This document shows positions 53,504 to 63,389 of a stretch of 64,000 bases of DNA, in pieces. This stretch comes from Phaeobacter sp. CECT 5382 (lineage in GTDB: Bacteria; Pseudomonadota; Alphaproteobacteria; Rhodobacterales; Rhodobacteraceae). The notes under the pieces were generated by a model. It did not search any database. It had not been told where the DNA came from and was given only the letters and a program-made list of their open reading frames with translations. The stretch is taken from positions 1 to 64,000 of the forward strand of contig NZ_CYSG01000009.1 in the NCBI RefSeq assembly GCF_001457775.1, written 5' to 3'. The stretch's first letter is position 1; every line of letters begins with the position of its first letter. A program made the translations under genes and the position numbers.

Positions 53504-56251
53504 GTGACAGATACGCCGGAAACTCCTGAAAACGCAGAAGAAAACATTCCTCAGCGCCCCACTTATGATGGACCGACCATTTCCATCGAAGCGGAGATGA
53601 AGACCTCCTATCTGGACTATGCGATGTCGGTCATCGTCAGCCGGGCCATTCCCGACCTGCGCGACGGGTTGAAACCGGTGCATCGCCGCATTCTTTATGC
53701 CATGCATGAGACCGGCAACAGCCACGACAAATCCTATCGCAAATCCGCCCGTCCCGTCGGCGATGTCATGGGTAAATATCACCCCCACGGGGACAGCGCG
53801 ATCTATGATGCGCTGGTGCGGATGGCGCAGGATTTCTCGATGTCGCTGCCGCTTTTGGATGGTCAGGGCAATTTTGGCTCGATGGATGGCGATAATGCCG
53901 CCGCCATGCGTTACACTGAGGTCCGCATGGACAAGCCGGCCGCCTTTATGTTGGCCGATATTGAAAAAGAAACGGTCGACTTTCAGGACAACTACGACGG
54001 CAAGGACCAAGAGCCGACGGTTCTGCCCGCGCGGTTCCCGAATATGCTGGTCAATGGCGCTGGCGGCATCGCGGTCGGCATGGCGACCAATATTCCGCCC
54101 CACAACCTGGGCGAAGTGGTCGATGCAACCCTCGCGCTGATAGACAACCCTGATCTCACAACAGAACAGCTGATCGACTACGTGCCGGGGCCCGATTTCC
54201 CGACAGGCGCGATCATGTTAGGCCGTTCTGGCGCGCGCAAAGCCTATCTTGAAGGCCGTGGAAGCGTCATCATCCGCTCCAAAACCCGCGTAGAAGAGAT
54301 CCGCAAAGATCGCTATGCTATCGTCGTCGATGAGATTCCATATCAGGTCAACAAGGCCGCGATGATCGAAAAGATCGCTGAACAAGTGCGTGAAAAACGC
54401 ATCGAAGGCGTGGCCCACGTGCAGGATGAATCTGACCGCAACGGCGTACGTGTCGTGGTCGAGCTGAAGCGTGACGCCACCCCCGAAGTCGTCCTGAACC
54501 AGCTTTTCCGGTTTACTCCGATGCAGACCTATTTTGGCTGCAACATGCTGGCTCTGAACGGTGGTCGTCCTGAAACGCTGACCCTGCGCCGCTTCCTTAC
54601 GTCTTTCATCGATTTCCGCGAAGACGTGGTTGCGCGCCGGACGGCCCATCTGTTGCGCAAGGCGCGCGAACGTAGCCACGTTCTGTGTGGCCTGGCCGTT
54701 GCCGTCACCAATATCGACGAGATCGTCGCCACCATCCGCCAGTCAGCGGATGCAGCAGAAGCGCGTCTGAAGCTGATGACACGTCGCTGGCCCGCCCAGC
54801 CGATTCTGCAGTATATCGCGCTGATTGATGATCCCACCCATACCGCCAACGAAGACGGCACCTATAACCTGTCGGAAACCCAGGCCCGCGCCATTTTGGA
54901 ACTGCGCCTGCAGCGCCTGACACAGATTGGCGTCAAGGAAGTCACCGACGAGCTGGAAGAACTGGCAGGCAAGATCAAGGAATACCTTGAAATCCTGTCC
55001 TCGCGCGAACGCATCATGGGCATCATCGGCGATGAGCTACGCGAGGTGCGCGACAATTTCGCCGTGCCACGTCGCACTCAGATTGTCGACTGGTCCGGCG
55101 ACATGGATGACGAAGATCTTATCGAACGCGAAGACATGGTGGTGACCATCACCTCGGGCGGCTATATCAAGCGCACCCCTCTGGCCGATTTCCGGGCACA
55201 AAAACGGGGCGGCAAGGGCATTTCTGGGATGCAGACAAAAGAGGAAGACGTCGTCACGAACCTCTTTGTTGCCAATACCCATACCCAGCTGCTGTTCTTC
55301 ACCACCGATGGCATGGTCTACAAGCTCAAGACCTGGCGCCTGCCCCAGTCCAGCCGCACCGGCAAAGGCAAGGCCATCGTCAATATCCTGCCAATTCCCA
55401 CCGGGGTTTCGATTGCCGCGATCATGCCAGTGGATCGCCCCGACAAGGAATGGGCCGATCTGCAAGTTGTCTTTGCCACCTCCGCCGGCACGGTGCGTCG
55501 CAACCGACTTTCAGATTTCACCAATGTGAAATCCAACGGCAAGATCGCAATGAAGTTCGAGGATGAGCACGCCGGAACCAAACTGATCAATGCCCGCATC
55601 TGTTCCGAAGAGGACGATGTGATGCTGGTCACCAATACCGGCCGCGCCATCCGCTTCCCAACCACAGAGGTCCGTGTTTTCAACAGCCGTAGCTCTGTTG
55701 GGGTTCGCGGGATCAAGCTTGGTGACGATGCAGAGGTCGTCTCGATGTCGGTGATCCGTCACTTTGACGCCGAACCTTGGGAGCGCACTGCCTTTATCAA
55801 ACGCTTCCGGTCCGAGCTTGGTAGTGATGTGTCCGAAGAGGATGCCACCGACGAGATTGATGGTGCGTCGAGCGAAGAAGGTGCTCTGGGCGAGGATCGG
55901 TATTCGGAAATGCTGGCAGCCAATGATCTTCTGGTCACTATCAACAAAGCAGGTGCTGGCAACCTGACCTCTGCGCATGACTACCGCGTCAGCGGTCGTG
56001 GTGGACAGGGCGTCGGCGCGATGAAAGGCGCCGAGATCGTCGCGACCTTCCCGGTTGAGCTCGGAGATCAGATCATGTTGGCGACATCCAAAGGTCAGTC
56101 GATCCGGGTGCCGGTTGCGGGCATCTCCTTCCGCTCACGTTCGGCTGGTGGGGTCCGGGTTTTCAACACCGGCAAAGGCGAAGAAGTCGTCTCGGTCGCC
56201 TGGATCGCTGAAGCCGGCGATGAGGACGAAGAGACAACCAGCGAAGAATAG
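53504..56251 (+). CDS. gyrA: DNA gyrase subunit A
   Basis: The 915-residue subunit has the breakage-rejoining domain with the quinolone-resistance region [19 protein letters not shown] (wild-type-like Ser and Asp) and the active-site Tyr in [11 protein letters not shown]. The C-terminal pinwheel has the GyrA-box QKRGGKG. An acidic insert ([20 protein letters not shown]) between blades and an acidic end ([11 protein letters not shown]) are present. It starts with GTG at 53504. Confidence 0.97.
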   Translation: MTDTPETPENAEENIPQRPTYDGPTISIEAEMKTSYLDYAMSVIVSRAIPDLRDGLKPVHRRILYAMHETGNSHDKSYRKSARPVGDVMGKYHPHGDSAIYDALVRMAQDFSMSLPLLDGQGNFGSMDGDNAAAMRYTEVRMDKPAAFMLADIEKETVDFQDNYDGKDQEPTVLPARFPNMLVNGAGGIAVGMATNIPPHNLGEVVDATLALIDNPDLTTEQLIDYVPGPDFPTGAIMLGRSGARKAYLEGRGSVIIRSKTRVEEIRKDRYAIVVDEIPYQVNKAAMIEKIAEQVREKRIEGVAHVQDESDRNGVRVVVELKRDATPEVVLNQLFRFTPMQTYFGCNMLALNGGRPETLTLRRFLTSFIDFREDVVARRTAHLLRKARERSHVLCGLAVAVTNIDEIVATIRQSADAAEARLKLMTRRWPAQPILQYIALIDDPTHTANEDGTYNLSETQARAILELRLQRLTQIGVKEVTDELEELAGKIKEYLEILSSRERIMGIIGDELREVRDNFAVPRRTQIVDWSGDMDDEDLIEREDMVVTITSGGYIKRTPLADFRAQKRGGKGISGMQTKEEDVVTNLFVANTHTQLLFFTTDGMVYKLKTWRLPQSSRTGKGKAIVNILPIPTGVSIAAIMPVDRPDKEWADLQVVFATSAGTVRRNRLSDFTNVKSNGKIAMKFEDEHAGTKLINARICSEEDDVMLVTNTGRAIRFPTTEVRVFNSRSSVGVRGIKLGDDAEVVSMSVIRHFDAEPWERTAFIKRFRSELGSDVSEEDATDEIDGASSEEGALGEDRYSEMLAANDLLVTINKAGAGNLTSAHDYRVSGRGGQGVGAMKGAEIVATFPVELGDQIMLATSKGQSIRVPVAGISFRSRSAGGVRVFNTGKGEEVVSVAWIAEAGDEDEETTSEE

Positions 56252-56282
56252 GCCGTGATCCGGCCAGTTCCGAACAGCTTGT

Positions 56283-56319
56283 ACGCCGCTCCCAACACCT
56301 GGGGGCGGCGTTTCTCTTT
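56283..56319 (+). terminator. Intrinsic terminator of gyrA
   Basis: ACGCCGCTCCC (56283-56293) pairs with GGGGGCGGCGT (56301-56311), one G-U, around AACACCT, followed by TTCTCTTTA. Confidence 0.85.
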
Positions 56320-56384
56320 AACCCAAGGCTAATCAGTTTCTGTCACTCTGGCTGCGACATAAGCTTGTAACCTGGGTAACTCTC

Positions 56385-56735
56385 ATGAATCTGTATCACT
56401 GCGCGATCGACCTCCACAATGAAGCCAAGGCATTGATCTTTGCCGGTGCGGTGGATCAATGGATGGGATATCTCAAGGAGCGCGGCGTTGTGCAGGGGCA
56501 CCGTCTGATGCGCCGCAAGCTCAACCTGGCCAGCGACAATTGCCGGGATTTCCTACTGGAGATTGAATTCAAGAACCTGACACAGCTGGATCAGGCCTTT
56601 CGGGTGTTGGGCGAAGATGATGAAGAGGTTGCACGTCTTTACGGCAATGTGAACGCATTGATCGCGCATGCCGAATTTGGCCTATTCCGCCCTTTCCCGG
56701 ATCCGGAACGCGCCGAACGCATGGCTCTAATCTGA
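56385..56735 (+). CDS. Conserved hypothetical protein (116 aa)
   Basis: The product is soluble, alpha/beta, with NLYHCAIDLHNEAKALIFAG at the start, LMRRKLNLASDNCRDFLLEI in the middle and NALIAHAEFGLFRPFPD at the end. It looks like a small ferredoxin-fold (dimeric barrel) protein conserved in Rhodobacteraceae (possibly DUF6614), but I cannot name the family with certainty. It is a single gene with its own terminator. Confidence 0.8.
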   Translation: MNLYHCAIDLHNEAKALIFAGAVDQWMGYLKERGVVQGHRLMRRKLNLASDNCRDFLLEIEFKNLTQLDQAFRVLGEDDEEVARLYGNVNALIAHAEFGLFRPFPDPERAERMALI

Positions 56736-56755
56736 TCGCAAAATGACCAGACGTG

Positions 56756-56788
56756 AAAAAGGCCAGGCATTTGCCCGGCCTTTTCTTG
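56756..56788. terminator. Bidirectional intrinsic terminator
   Basis: AAAAGGCC-A-GGC (56757-56768) pairs with GCC-C-GGCCTTTT (56773-56784), one internal mismatch, flanked by A- and T-tracts. It separates the preceding gene from the convergent carboxypeptidase. Confidence 0.8.
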
Positions 56789-56807
56789 TTTCAGCTATGA
56801 CGCAAGC

Positions 56808-58277
56808 TCAAAGATCATAAAGCCGGGTGAATTTATCCTCGAGATACTGCATCAGCGGGGCGTGGCTCGGCTCAAACCCGACCGCATGCGTGATCGTGTC
56901 ACGCGGGCTGCGCAGCCCGCCATATTGTTGCAGGTTTTCCCGCAACCAACCTGTTGCCGAAGAAGTGTCTCCGGATTCGAGTTCCGCATCCAGGCCAGAC
57001 AGATCCGCGCGCATCTTCTGGTTCAGACACCCTGCATAGACATTGCCCAGCGAATAGGTCGGGAAGTAACCAAACAGACCCACCGACCAGTGTACGTCCT
57101 GCAAACATCCGTTTGAGGGCTTGTCGACGGCGTAGCCAAAATCCGCCTCAAATCGGTCATTCCAGGCTGCTTCCAGATCTTTGACCTCAAGATCTCCGCT
57201 CATCAAAGCGCGTTCCAGGTCGAAACGCAGCATGATGTGAAGATTATACTGCAACTCGTCCGCTTCTGTGCGGATATAGCCATTGTGGACCGTATTCACT
57301 GCCTTATAGAAACTATCGGCATCGGCGATGCCAAAATCACCAAAGGCATCGCGCATCTCAGCAAACAGCCAGCTGGTAAAGGCGGCCCCGCGACCGATCT
57401 GGTTTTCATAGATCCGGCTTTGGCTTTCATGCACGCCCATCGACACACCGCGTCCCAGCGGTGTCAGCAGATAGTCGCGATTGATTCCCTGCTCATAGGC
57501 GGCGTGGCCAACCTCGTGAATGGTCGAATAAAAGCAATTGAACGGATCATGCTCGCTGGTGCGGGTAGTGATACGCACATCCAAGCCGCTGCCAGAGCTG
57601 AAGGGATGCACCGCTTTATCAACACGGCCATGGCTCATGTCATAGCCGAATGCCTTGGCCAGCTTGCGCGTCAGCTTCATTTGCGCGCCTTCGTCAAAGC
57701 TGCCTGACAGCCCTTGCGGCGCAGCCTTGTCCAAAACACGGGCCCGCAAGTCTACCAAACCGGGACGCATGGCATCAAAAATCGCGGCGATTTCGGCGGC
57801 AGTGGTGCCATGTTCGTAGTCCTCGACCATGGCGTCATAGAGATCACCACCGGCGGCAAGCGCCTGACCTTCTTCGCGCTTCAGCGCCACCACTTCCTGA
57901 AGGACGGGGAGAAAAGCGGCGACATCTTCGTCGGCGCGCGCCACGGCCCATTTTCCCTGCGCTTGCGACGTCACCTTGGCAATCTGTTTTGCCAGATCCG
58001 CAGGCACTTTGACGGTGCGATCATAGCTGCGCTTGATCTCGCGCAATTGTGCTTGGCCCGCAGCATCCGGTGCCTCTGCCTCTGCCAGCCATTCAACCAG
58101 ACGCGGGTCGATACGACGCGCGTGCAACACAGCTTCGATCGCTGCCATTTCCTCGGCACGTTGAGGCGCAGCCTCTCGTGGCATCATGGTTTCCTGGTCC
58201 CAACCAAGGCGACCTGCGACCTGCCCCAGCGCCTGTGTGTCGCGCTCAAAGGCCATCAAAGTATCAAATAGGCTCAT
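56808..58277 (-). CDS. M32 family metallocarboxypeptidase (Taq-type)
   Basis: The 489-residue enzyme has the zinc motif HEVGHAAYEQG (HExxH) near residue 255 and the M32 signatures EPHDP-like region SEHDPFNCFYSTIHE, HESQSRIYENQIGRG and the I/VRxxAD-like IRTEADELQYN. It removes C-terminal residues from peptides in the cytoplasm. It precedes ctaA on the same strand by three bases. Confidence 0.92.
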   Translation of the reverse strand: MSLFDTLMAFERDTQALGQVAGRLGWDQETMMPREAAPQRAEEMAAIEAVLHARRIDPRLVEWLAEAEAPDAAGQAQLREIKRSYDRTVKVPADLAKQIAKVTSQAQGKWAVARADEDVAAFLPVLQEVVALKREEGQALAAGGDLYDAMVEDYEHGTTAAEIAAIFDAMRPGLVDLRARVLDKAAPQGLSGSFDEGAQMKLTRKLAKAFGYDMSHGRVDKAVHPFSSGSGLDVRITTRTSEHDPFNCFYSTIHEVGHAAYEQGINRDYLLTPLGRGVSMGVHESQSRIYENQIGRGAAFTSWLFAEMRDAFGDFGIADADSFYKAVNTVHNGYIRTEADELQYNLHIMLRFDLERALMSGDLEVKDLEAAWNDRFEADFGYAVDKPSNGCLQDVHWSVGLFGYFPTYSLGNVYAGCLNQKMRADLSGLDAELESGDTSSATGWLRENLQQYGGLRSPRDTITHAVGFEPSHAPLMQYLEDKFTRLYDL

Positions 58278-58280
58278 GGA

Positions 58281-59429
58281 TCAGTGGTCCTTAATCGAAG
58301 TTGAAATGGGATAGGCGGCCAGAAAGCGGGCTCGCAAAATCAAAACCCACAGGGCAACAGCAACCAGTTGGTGCAAGATGGCTGCCTGCCACGGGGCAGC
58401 ATAGAGAACTGTCATCACACCCAGCAGGATCTGCAGCGACAAAACCGCAAAAACAGCATTAAAGGCGGAGCGCGTAGCCGCATGGGCAGAAGCCCGGCCC
58501 CGAAGCCAGGTAACAACCCCGAAGGCAAACAAAAGATAGCCACAGACCCGGTGAATGAACTGAACAAGGCCCGGGTTTTCAAAGAAATTTTTCCACAACG
58601 GCTCAATCATCAATGGGTTTGGCGGCAAGATCTGACCGCCCATCAGCGGCCAATCCGTATAAGAGCGCCCGGCGTCAATGCCGGCAACAAGCGCACCCAG
58701 CAGGATCTGCAAAAACGCAAAATGCAAAAGCCCGGTGGAAAGGCCAAAAATCTTGGCTTCTTTGGCGCGCCGCGCCTGCATAAGATCCCGCTCTGAGCGG
58801 CCCAGTTGCAGAACGTACCAAGCGATAAAGCCAAGGATTACAAAAGCCAGACCTAGGTGGGTTGCCAGGCGATAAGAGGCCACGGCCGTCATGCCCTCGC
58901 CCTGGGTGACGCCCGACGAGACCATCCACCAGCCAATTCCACCCTGAACCCCACCTAGAATACCGGGTAGCGCCAGTCGCGCGGTCCAGCCAGTCGGGAT
59001 ATTTCGGGTAATGAGAAATCCAAAGAACCCCAGTGCCCAGATCAGGCCCATGACCCGGCCCAGCTGGCGGTGGCCCCATTCCCACCAGTAAATCGATTTG
59101 AAATCGGCGAGTTCCATCCACTGGTTCTCGATGCGCCACTGGTCGATCTGTTTGTATTTATCGAATTCCGCCGTCCAATCGGCCTCGGACAGTGGCGGCA
59201 TGGCCCCCGTCACGGGGCGCCATTCGGTGATCGACAACCCAGAATCGGTAAGCCGCGTCAGCCCGCCAACCACGATCATTGCCACCACCAGCGCAAAAAG
59301 AACCATCAGCCAGGCGCGAATGGCACCACGTGCCCCACGTCGGCCGCGATCAATCATACCGGGGTTCACAACCGGGGCTTCAGACTTGCTGCCCTCGACC
59401 TCTTCGAAAATGCTGCGCTTGCTGCTCAT
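58281..59429 (-). CDS. ctaA: Heme A synthase
   Basis: The 382-residue protein has eight membrane segments in two four-helix halves. Conserved heme-site histidines are in WWEWGHRQLGR, YRLATHLGLAF, FIHRVCGYLL and ILHQLVAVALWV. It has the longer alphaproteobacterial N-terminus. It oxidises heme O to heme A for cytochrome aa3 oxidase. It lies three bases upstream of the carboxypeptidase gene. Confidence 0.94.
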   Translation of the reverse strand: MSSKRSIFEEVEGSKSEAPVVNPGMIDRGRRGARGAIRAWLMVLFALVVAMIVVGGLTRLTDSGLSITEWRPVTGAMPPLSEADWTAEFDKYKQIDQWRIENQWMELADFKSIYWWEWGHRQLGRVMGLIWALGFFGFLITRNIPTGWTARLALPGILGGVQGGIGWWMVSSGVTQGEGMTAVASYRLATHLGLAFVILGFIAWYVLQLGRSERDLMQARRAKEAKIFGLSTGLLHFAFLQILLGALVAGIDAGRSYTDWPLMGGQILPPNPLMIEPLWKNFFENPGLVQFIHRVCGYLLFAFGVVTWLRGRASAHAATRSAFNAVFAVLSLQILLGVMTVLYAAPWQAAILHQLVAVALWVLILRARFLAAYPISTSIKDH

Positions 59430-59539
59430 GCTTGCCTCTGTTTGATCTGGGTTTGATCTGGCGCCAAGCTAGGCGTGACCGTTCGAAACGTCCAGTGTGA
59501 CCCAAAGGATGGCGCTCAAAGAAATCGCCTTTCTGCGCT

Positions 59540-60322
59540 TCAATCCTGCGGTCTGTCTGCTGCCTGTTGGGCTGACGCATCAGGACTGTTCTTCCAACGC
59601 ACCATCTGCCGCATCACACCATGCAGCATCTGCACATCGGCCCGGGTCAATCGCATGCGGCTAAACATATTGCGAAAGACCACTTTCATGCCTGCAGATT
59701 TGGCCTGCGGAAAGAAATAGCCCGCCTCTTCGAGCCGGTCTTCATAATGCGTGACCAGCGCTTCGACATCCTTGCCGGTGGCCCAGTCGGTTTTGCCCAG
59801 TTCCGTCACCTCATCCGCGACCTCCGAAACCTGACGTTGCCATTCATAGGCGGTCAAAAGCACGCATTGGCCGAGGTTCAGCGAGGCAAATTCCGGGTTC
59901 ACAGGCACCGAGATTATGGCATTGGCCCGGGCAATATCATCGTTTTCCAACCCGGCACGTTCGGGGCCAAAGAGGACCGCAACCTTCTCACCCTGAAGGA
60001 TTTTCTGGCGTGCGAGCTTCATTGCCGCCTCGGGGCTATAGACCGGTTTGATTAGCTCTCGAGGGCGGGCGGTGGTGGCAAACACAAAGGAACAGTCTTG
60101 CAGGGCGTCCGGCAGGTCCGGCGACAGTTGCGCCTCATCCAGCAAGCGGCCCGCACCAGAGGCCATGGCCACAGATTTGGGGTTCGGCCAGCCATCACGA
60201 GGCGCAACGATGCGCATCCGATCCAGACCAAAATTCCACATGGCGCGTGCCGCGGCACCGATGTTTTCGCCCATCTGCGGGCGGACCAGGACAAAAGCAG
60301 GCTGTTGCGTGTCGCTCGGCAT
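59540..60322 (-). CDS. TrmJ-like tRNA/rRNA 2'-O-methyltransferase
   Basis: The 260-residue SPOUT enzyme has motif 1 VRPQMGENIGAAARAMWNFGL, motif 2 VAVLFGPERAGLENDD and motif 3 SLNLGQCVLLTAYEWQRQ. The N-terminal phrase is typical of TrmJ, which 2'-O-methylates tRNA position 32. I choose ATG 60322 with GGAGAGAG upstream, over the longer frame to 60370. Confidence 0.9.
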   Translation of the reverse strand: MPSDTQQPAFVLVRPQMGENIGAAARAMWNFGLDRMRIVAPRDGWPNPKSVAMASGAGRLLDEAQLSPDLPDALQDCSFVFATTARPRELIKPVYSPEAAMKLARQKILQGEKVAVLFGPERAGLENDDIARANAIISVPVNPEFASLNLGQCVLLTAYEWQRQVSEVADEVTELGKTDWATGKDVEALVTHYEDRLEEAGYFFPQAKSAGMKVVFRNMFSRMRLTRADVQMLHGVMRQMVRWKNSPDASAQQAADRPQD

Positions 60323-60510
60323 CTCTCTCTCCGCAAAAATACCGCCCTGCTGTAATCGCCGCATCGACAATGAGCAAGACCGGCAAGAGGATTGTCGCCA
60401 TATAAGGCCGGATTTCAGGTCGAATTCACCAGGGTGGTGCTGTGCAAAACCTTGCGTTCGGCCACAAAACCGCTAAATACCGTTCTTCAAAGAGAACAGG
60501 AGTGACCTGC

Positions 60511-61143
60511 ATGGACAGCGCCGCTGAAGCCCCCGAAGCCCCCCAGATCTACCTGATCTCCCCGCCGAGTTTTGAGCTTGGCCGGTTCCCTGACATTTTG
60601 GCTCAGGTGCTCGACAGCACTGAAATTTCCTGCCTGCGCCTGAATATGGCCAGTCGCGATGAAGACACGCTGAGCCGGGCGGGTGACGCCCTGCGCGAGG
60701 TCTGCCACGCCCGCGAGGTCGCCATTGTGATTTCTGATCATCAGATCCTTGCAGAACGGCTGGGTCTGGATGGGGTGCATCTGAATGATGCGTCAAAATC
60801 CGTGCGTACCGCTCGCAAGGCGCTGGGGCCTGACGCGATTGTCGGAAGCTTTTGCGGTGCATCCCGACATGATGGGATCAGCGCGGCTGAAGCTGGTGCC
60901 GACTATGTCAGCTTTGGCCCCGTCGGCACCTCCGGTCTGGGGGATGGAGCCGTCGCCGAAACTCAACTCTTTGAGTGGTGGTCTCAGATGATCGAGGTGC
61001 CTGTGGTAGCCGAAGGCGGTTTGACCGAAGACCTGATCCGAACCGTCGCCCCTTTAACCGATTTCTTTGGTCTTGGCGAAGAAATCTGGAGCACCGAAGA
61101 CCCGGCCGCGGCCCTCAAACGGTTCATGGCGGCAATGCGCTGA
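60511..61143 (+). CDS. Thiamine-phosphate synthase-like (ThiE/TenI) protein
   Basis: The 210-residue TIM-barrel protein has GLDGVHLNDASKSV, SFCGASRHDGISAAEAGADYVSFGPV and PVVAEGGLTEDLI, close to ThiE. The phosphate-loop GPVGTSGLGDG differs from canonical GPxFxTxTK, so the protein may be a TenI-like paralogue or have another substrate. AGGAG precedes ATG 60511. It is a single gene with a terminator. Confidence 0.8.
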   Translation: MDSAAEAPEAPQIYLISPPSFELGRFPDILAQVLDSTEISCLRLNMASRDEDTLSRAGDALREVCHAREVAIVISDHQILAERLGLDGVHLNDASKSVRTARKALGPDAIVGSFCGASRHDGISAAEAGADYVSFGPVGTSGLGDGAVAETQLFEWWSQMIEVPVVAEGGLTEDLIRTVAPLTDFFGLGEEIWSTEDPAAALKRFMAAMR

Positions 61144-61174
61144 GCTAGAACGAGAGTTCACCCTCCACTAGATC

Positions 61175-61206
61175 AAGGCACCGGAGTATTTTCGGTGCCT
61201 TTCTTC
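61175..61206 (+). terminator. Intrinsic terminator
   Basis: AAGGCACCG (61175-61183) pairs with CGGTGCCTT (61193-61201) around a nine-base loop, followed by TCTT. Confidence 0.85.
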
Positions 61207-61301
61207 ATCGTGCCACGGCCAATAGATTGTCGTGGCACATCCCGTGAACTGTTTCGGTCTGGTCAAGTTCACACTGGCCAAGGTCACACGGGCCAACACC
61301 A

Positions 61302-62441
61302 CTAAAGAAAAACCCGTTCTACCACCCAGTACGACCCTATCAGGGCGATGGTCAATGATGCAGGAATGGCCACCCGCCCGCGATATTTTGGATGCTTGCC
61401 AAACCAATAGCCCAGCGCACCATAGGCCAGGGCAATCACCGTCAGTTGACCGAGCTCCACACCGACATTGAACCCCAGAAGAGCGGGCACCATTTGGTCT
61501 TGCGGCAGGCCAAATTCCCCCAGAACCGTGGCAAAACCCAGCCCATGCAACAGACCAAAGCCGAAAATCAGCGCCATACGCCAGCTGTGCAGGCGGCGAG
61601 CAAAGATGTTTTCCACCGCGACAAACACGATCGAGGCTGCAATGAGCGGCTCAACAATTGCGGGATCTATCTGCACCAGCCCAAATGCGCCCAGCGCCAG
61701 GGTGATGCTATGCGCAACGGTAAAGCAGGTGATCTGCCACAGAAGCGGCCGCATCCGAACGCTCAGAAAATAGAGCCCCAGCACAAATAAGATGTGGTCC
61801 AGCCCCTTTGGCAAAATATGGTCAAAGCCTACCGGCACATAATCCGTAAACACCTCCAGCGGGGTTTGTACCGCGCCCCCCTGCAAGGGAATTGCCGGAG
61901 AGACGCCGCCGCCGAGGATATAGCCCGTATAGGGATCTTCGACGCCGTTCTGGCGCAGAACAACAGCCCCAGAACGCAAAGGCCAGTGCAGCTGCAAAAA
62001 GGCTGCCCCCTCGTTCAGCTCCCCTGAGAGCGTCAGAGAGGACAGGCGCGGCAAGGTCGGATCGCCAATCTCAGGGATTTGCACCTTTGTCAGACGCAGA
62101 AGAACCCCTCCGTTTGCGTCCAAACTCAAAGCTTGCAGCCAGTCCTCAACAAAGAGCGTCACCATCGGTGTCAGCTCATCACCACTCATGCCGCGCAACA
62201 GATCGTAGTCAGTCGACTGGTCACTGGTGTCAGTATCTACCTGCCCATCCAGGTCAATCCCGGCCAGAAAGGCTTCGACGTTCATCGCCAGTGTCAGAGT
62301 GATGTCACCCTCGGCGACCGAAAAATCGGCAATTGTGGGCGTAACCTCATGCGCCTGTGTCCGTTTGGGCAAACTCAGCAACGGGCTTGACAGTAACACG
62401 AGGATCATCACCCTAACGAAGACCTGATGCAAAGATTTCAA
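61302..62441 (-). CDS. HupE/UreJ-family (type 2) membrane protein
   Basis: The protein has a signal peptide whose mature end begins HEVTPTIADFSV, a periplasmic domain of about 170 residues and then six or so membrane segments with the family motif GFDHILPKGLDHILFVLG and later HSITLALGAFG and FGFGLLHGLGFATVLGEFGL. HupE/UreJ proteins move nickel or related metals. I place the start at TTG 62441 with AAGGA eight bases upstream, giving a well-formed signal peptide; ATG 62468 would overlap the divergent gene and lacks a ribosome site. Metal specificity is inferred. Confidence 0.82.
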   Translation of the reverse strand: MKSLHQVFVRVMILVLLSSPLLSLPKRTQAHEVTPTIADFSVAEGDITLTLAMNVEAFLAGIDLDGQVDTDTSDQSTDYDLLRGMSGDELTPMVTLFVEDWLQALSLDANGGVLLRLTKVQIPEIGDPTLPRLSSLTLSGELNEGAAFLQLHWPLRSGAVVLRQNGVEDPYTGYILGGGVSPAIPLQGGAVQTPLEVFTDYVPVGFDHILPKGLDHILFVLGLYFLSVRMRPLLWQITCFTVAHSITLALGAFGLVQIDPAIVEPLIAASIVFVAVENIFARRLHSWRMALIFGFGLLHGLGFATVLGEFGLPQDQMVPALLGFNVGVELGQLTVIALAYGALGYWFGKHPKYRGRVAIPASLTIALIGSYWVVERVFL

Positions 62442-62442
62442 A

Positions 62443-63315
62443 ATGCCCGTCCTTCTGTTTCGCCCCATAAAAACTCTACGCCCTTTCCGACTTTCTCTGA
62501 TGATCTGTTACAGTGCAATCTACTGTGCCATCTTTGGTCTCGCCATCTGTTTCAGCGGGCCAGCGCATTCTCATGAGTTTTGGATCGAGCCGGAAAAATA
62601 TCAAGTCTTTTCCGACACCTCATTGATAGCGGATCTGCGGAACGGACAAATGTTCACTGGGGCTCGCCTGCCCTATCTGGATCACAACATTGCGCGTTTT
62701 GACATTGTTCAACACGACAAGATTACTCCCTATGCGGGGCGCATGGGAGATTTGCCTGCCCTGCGTCTGCCAAATATTCAATCCGGCCTTCTGATAGCCC
62801 TGCATGAAACCACACCTGATGATATCACGTATGACAGTTTCGAAGAGTTCGAAGCCTTTGCCCGCGACAAAGGACTGGGTGAGCTACGCGACCCGCACTT
62901 GGCACGCGGCCTGCCGCTTGCTGGGTTCGTCGAGCACTACAGCAGACACACAAAGCTGCTTGTGGCGGTTGGGGATGGTGCGGGCACTGACAGGGCCTTT
63001 GGGCTGGAGGGCGAGTTTGTGGTGCAGGCAAATCCCTATACCAGCACCCTTTCCTCTCTTCCTGTCCGCCTACTGTACCAAAACAAACCCAGACAAGAGG
63101 TTCAGGTAGAGGTTTTTGAAAAGCACTCAGATGGCACGGTGAACAAATTTCTGGCTCTGACAGACAAAGACGGTCTGGTCGAAGTTCCTGTCATCAAAGG
63201 CTGTCGCTATCTGTTGAATGCCGTAGTCCTGCGCCCAAGCCCTGCCGAAACCGGAGCAGTCTGGCAGACCATCTGGGCCTCTTTGGTTTTTGCGATACCC
63301 GGCGCTGCGCAATAA
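62443..63315 (+). CDS. DUF4198 (NikM-like) periplasmic protein
   Basis: The protein has a signal peptide (RPIKTLRPFRLSLMICYSAI to SGPAHS) and a mature end starting HEFWIEPEKYQV; His at the new N-terminus is typical of metal-binding DUF4198/NikM-type proteins. The core GARLPYLDHNIARFDIV, ETTPDDITYDSFEEFEAF and terminal LLNAVVLRPSPAETGAVWQT are family-like. ATG 62443 gives a better signal peptide than ATG 62500, but no ribosome site is clear. It is divergent from the HupE-like gene, and the pair may take up nickel or cobalt. Confidence 0.8.
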   Translation: MPVLLFRPIKTLRPFRLSLMICYSAIYCAIFGLAICFSGPAHSHEFWIEPEKYQVFSDTSLIADLRNGQMFTGARLPYLDHNIARFDIVQHDKITPYAGRMGDLPALRLPNIQSGLLIALHETTPDDITYDSFEEFEAFARDKGLGELRDPHLARGLPLAGFVEHYSRHTKLLVAVGDGAGTDRAFGLEGEFVVQANPYTSTLSSLPVRLLYQNKPRQEVQVEVFEKHSDGTVNKFLALTDKDGLVEVPVIKGCRYLLNAVVLRPSPAETGAVWQTIWASLVFAIPGAAQ

Positions 63316-63389
63316 GCAGCCTTTCCCTTGGTCACCGCTGGGCTTCTTGCCGCTTGCGAGGCGCGACAAAAGGTTGCAATAGGGATGCC

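Noticed and set aside
61210-61238. Perfect 8-bp inverted repeat GTGCCACG/CGTGGCAC
   Set aside because: No T-tract follows on either strand, and the spacing is not that of a known operator.
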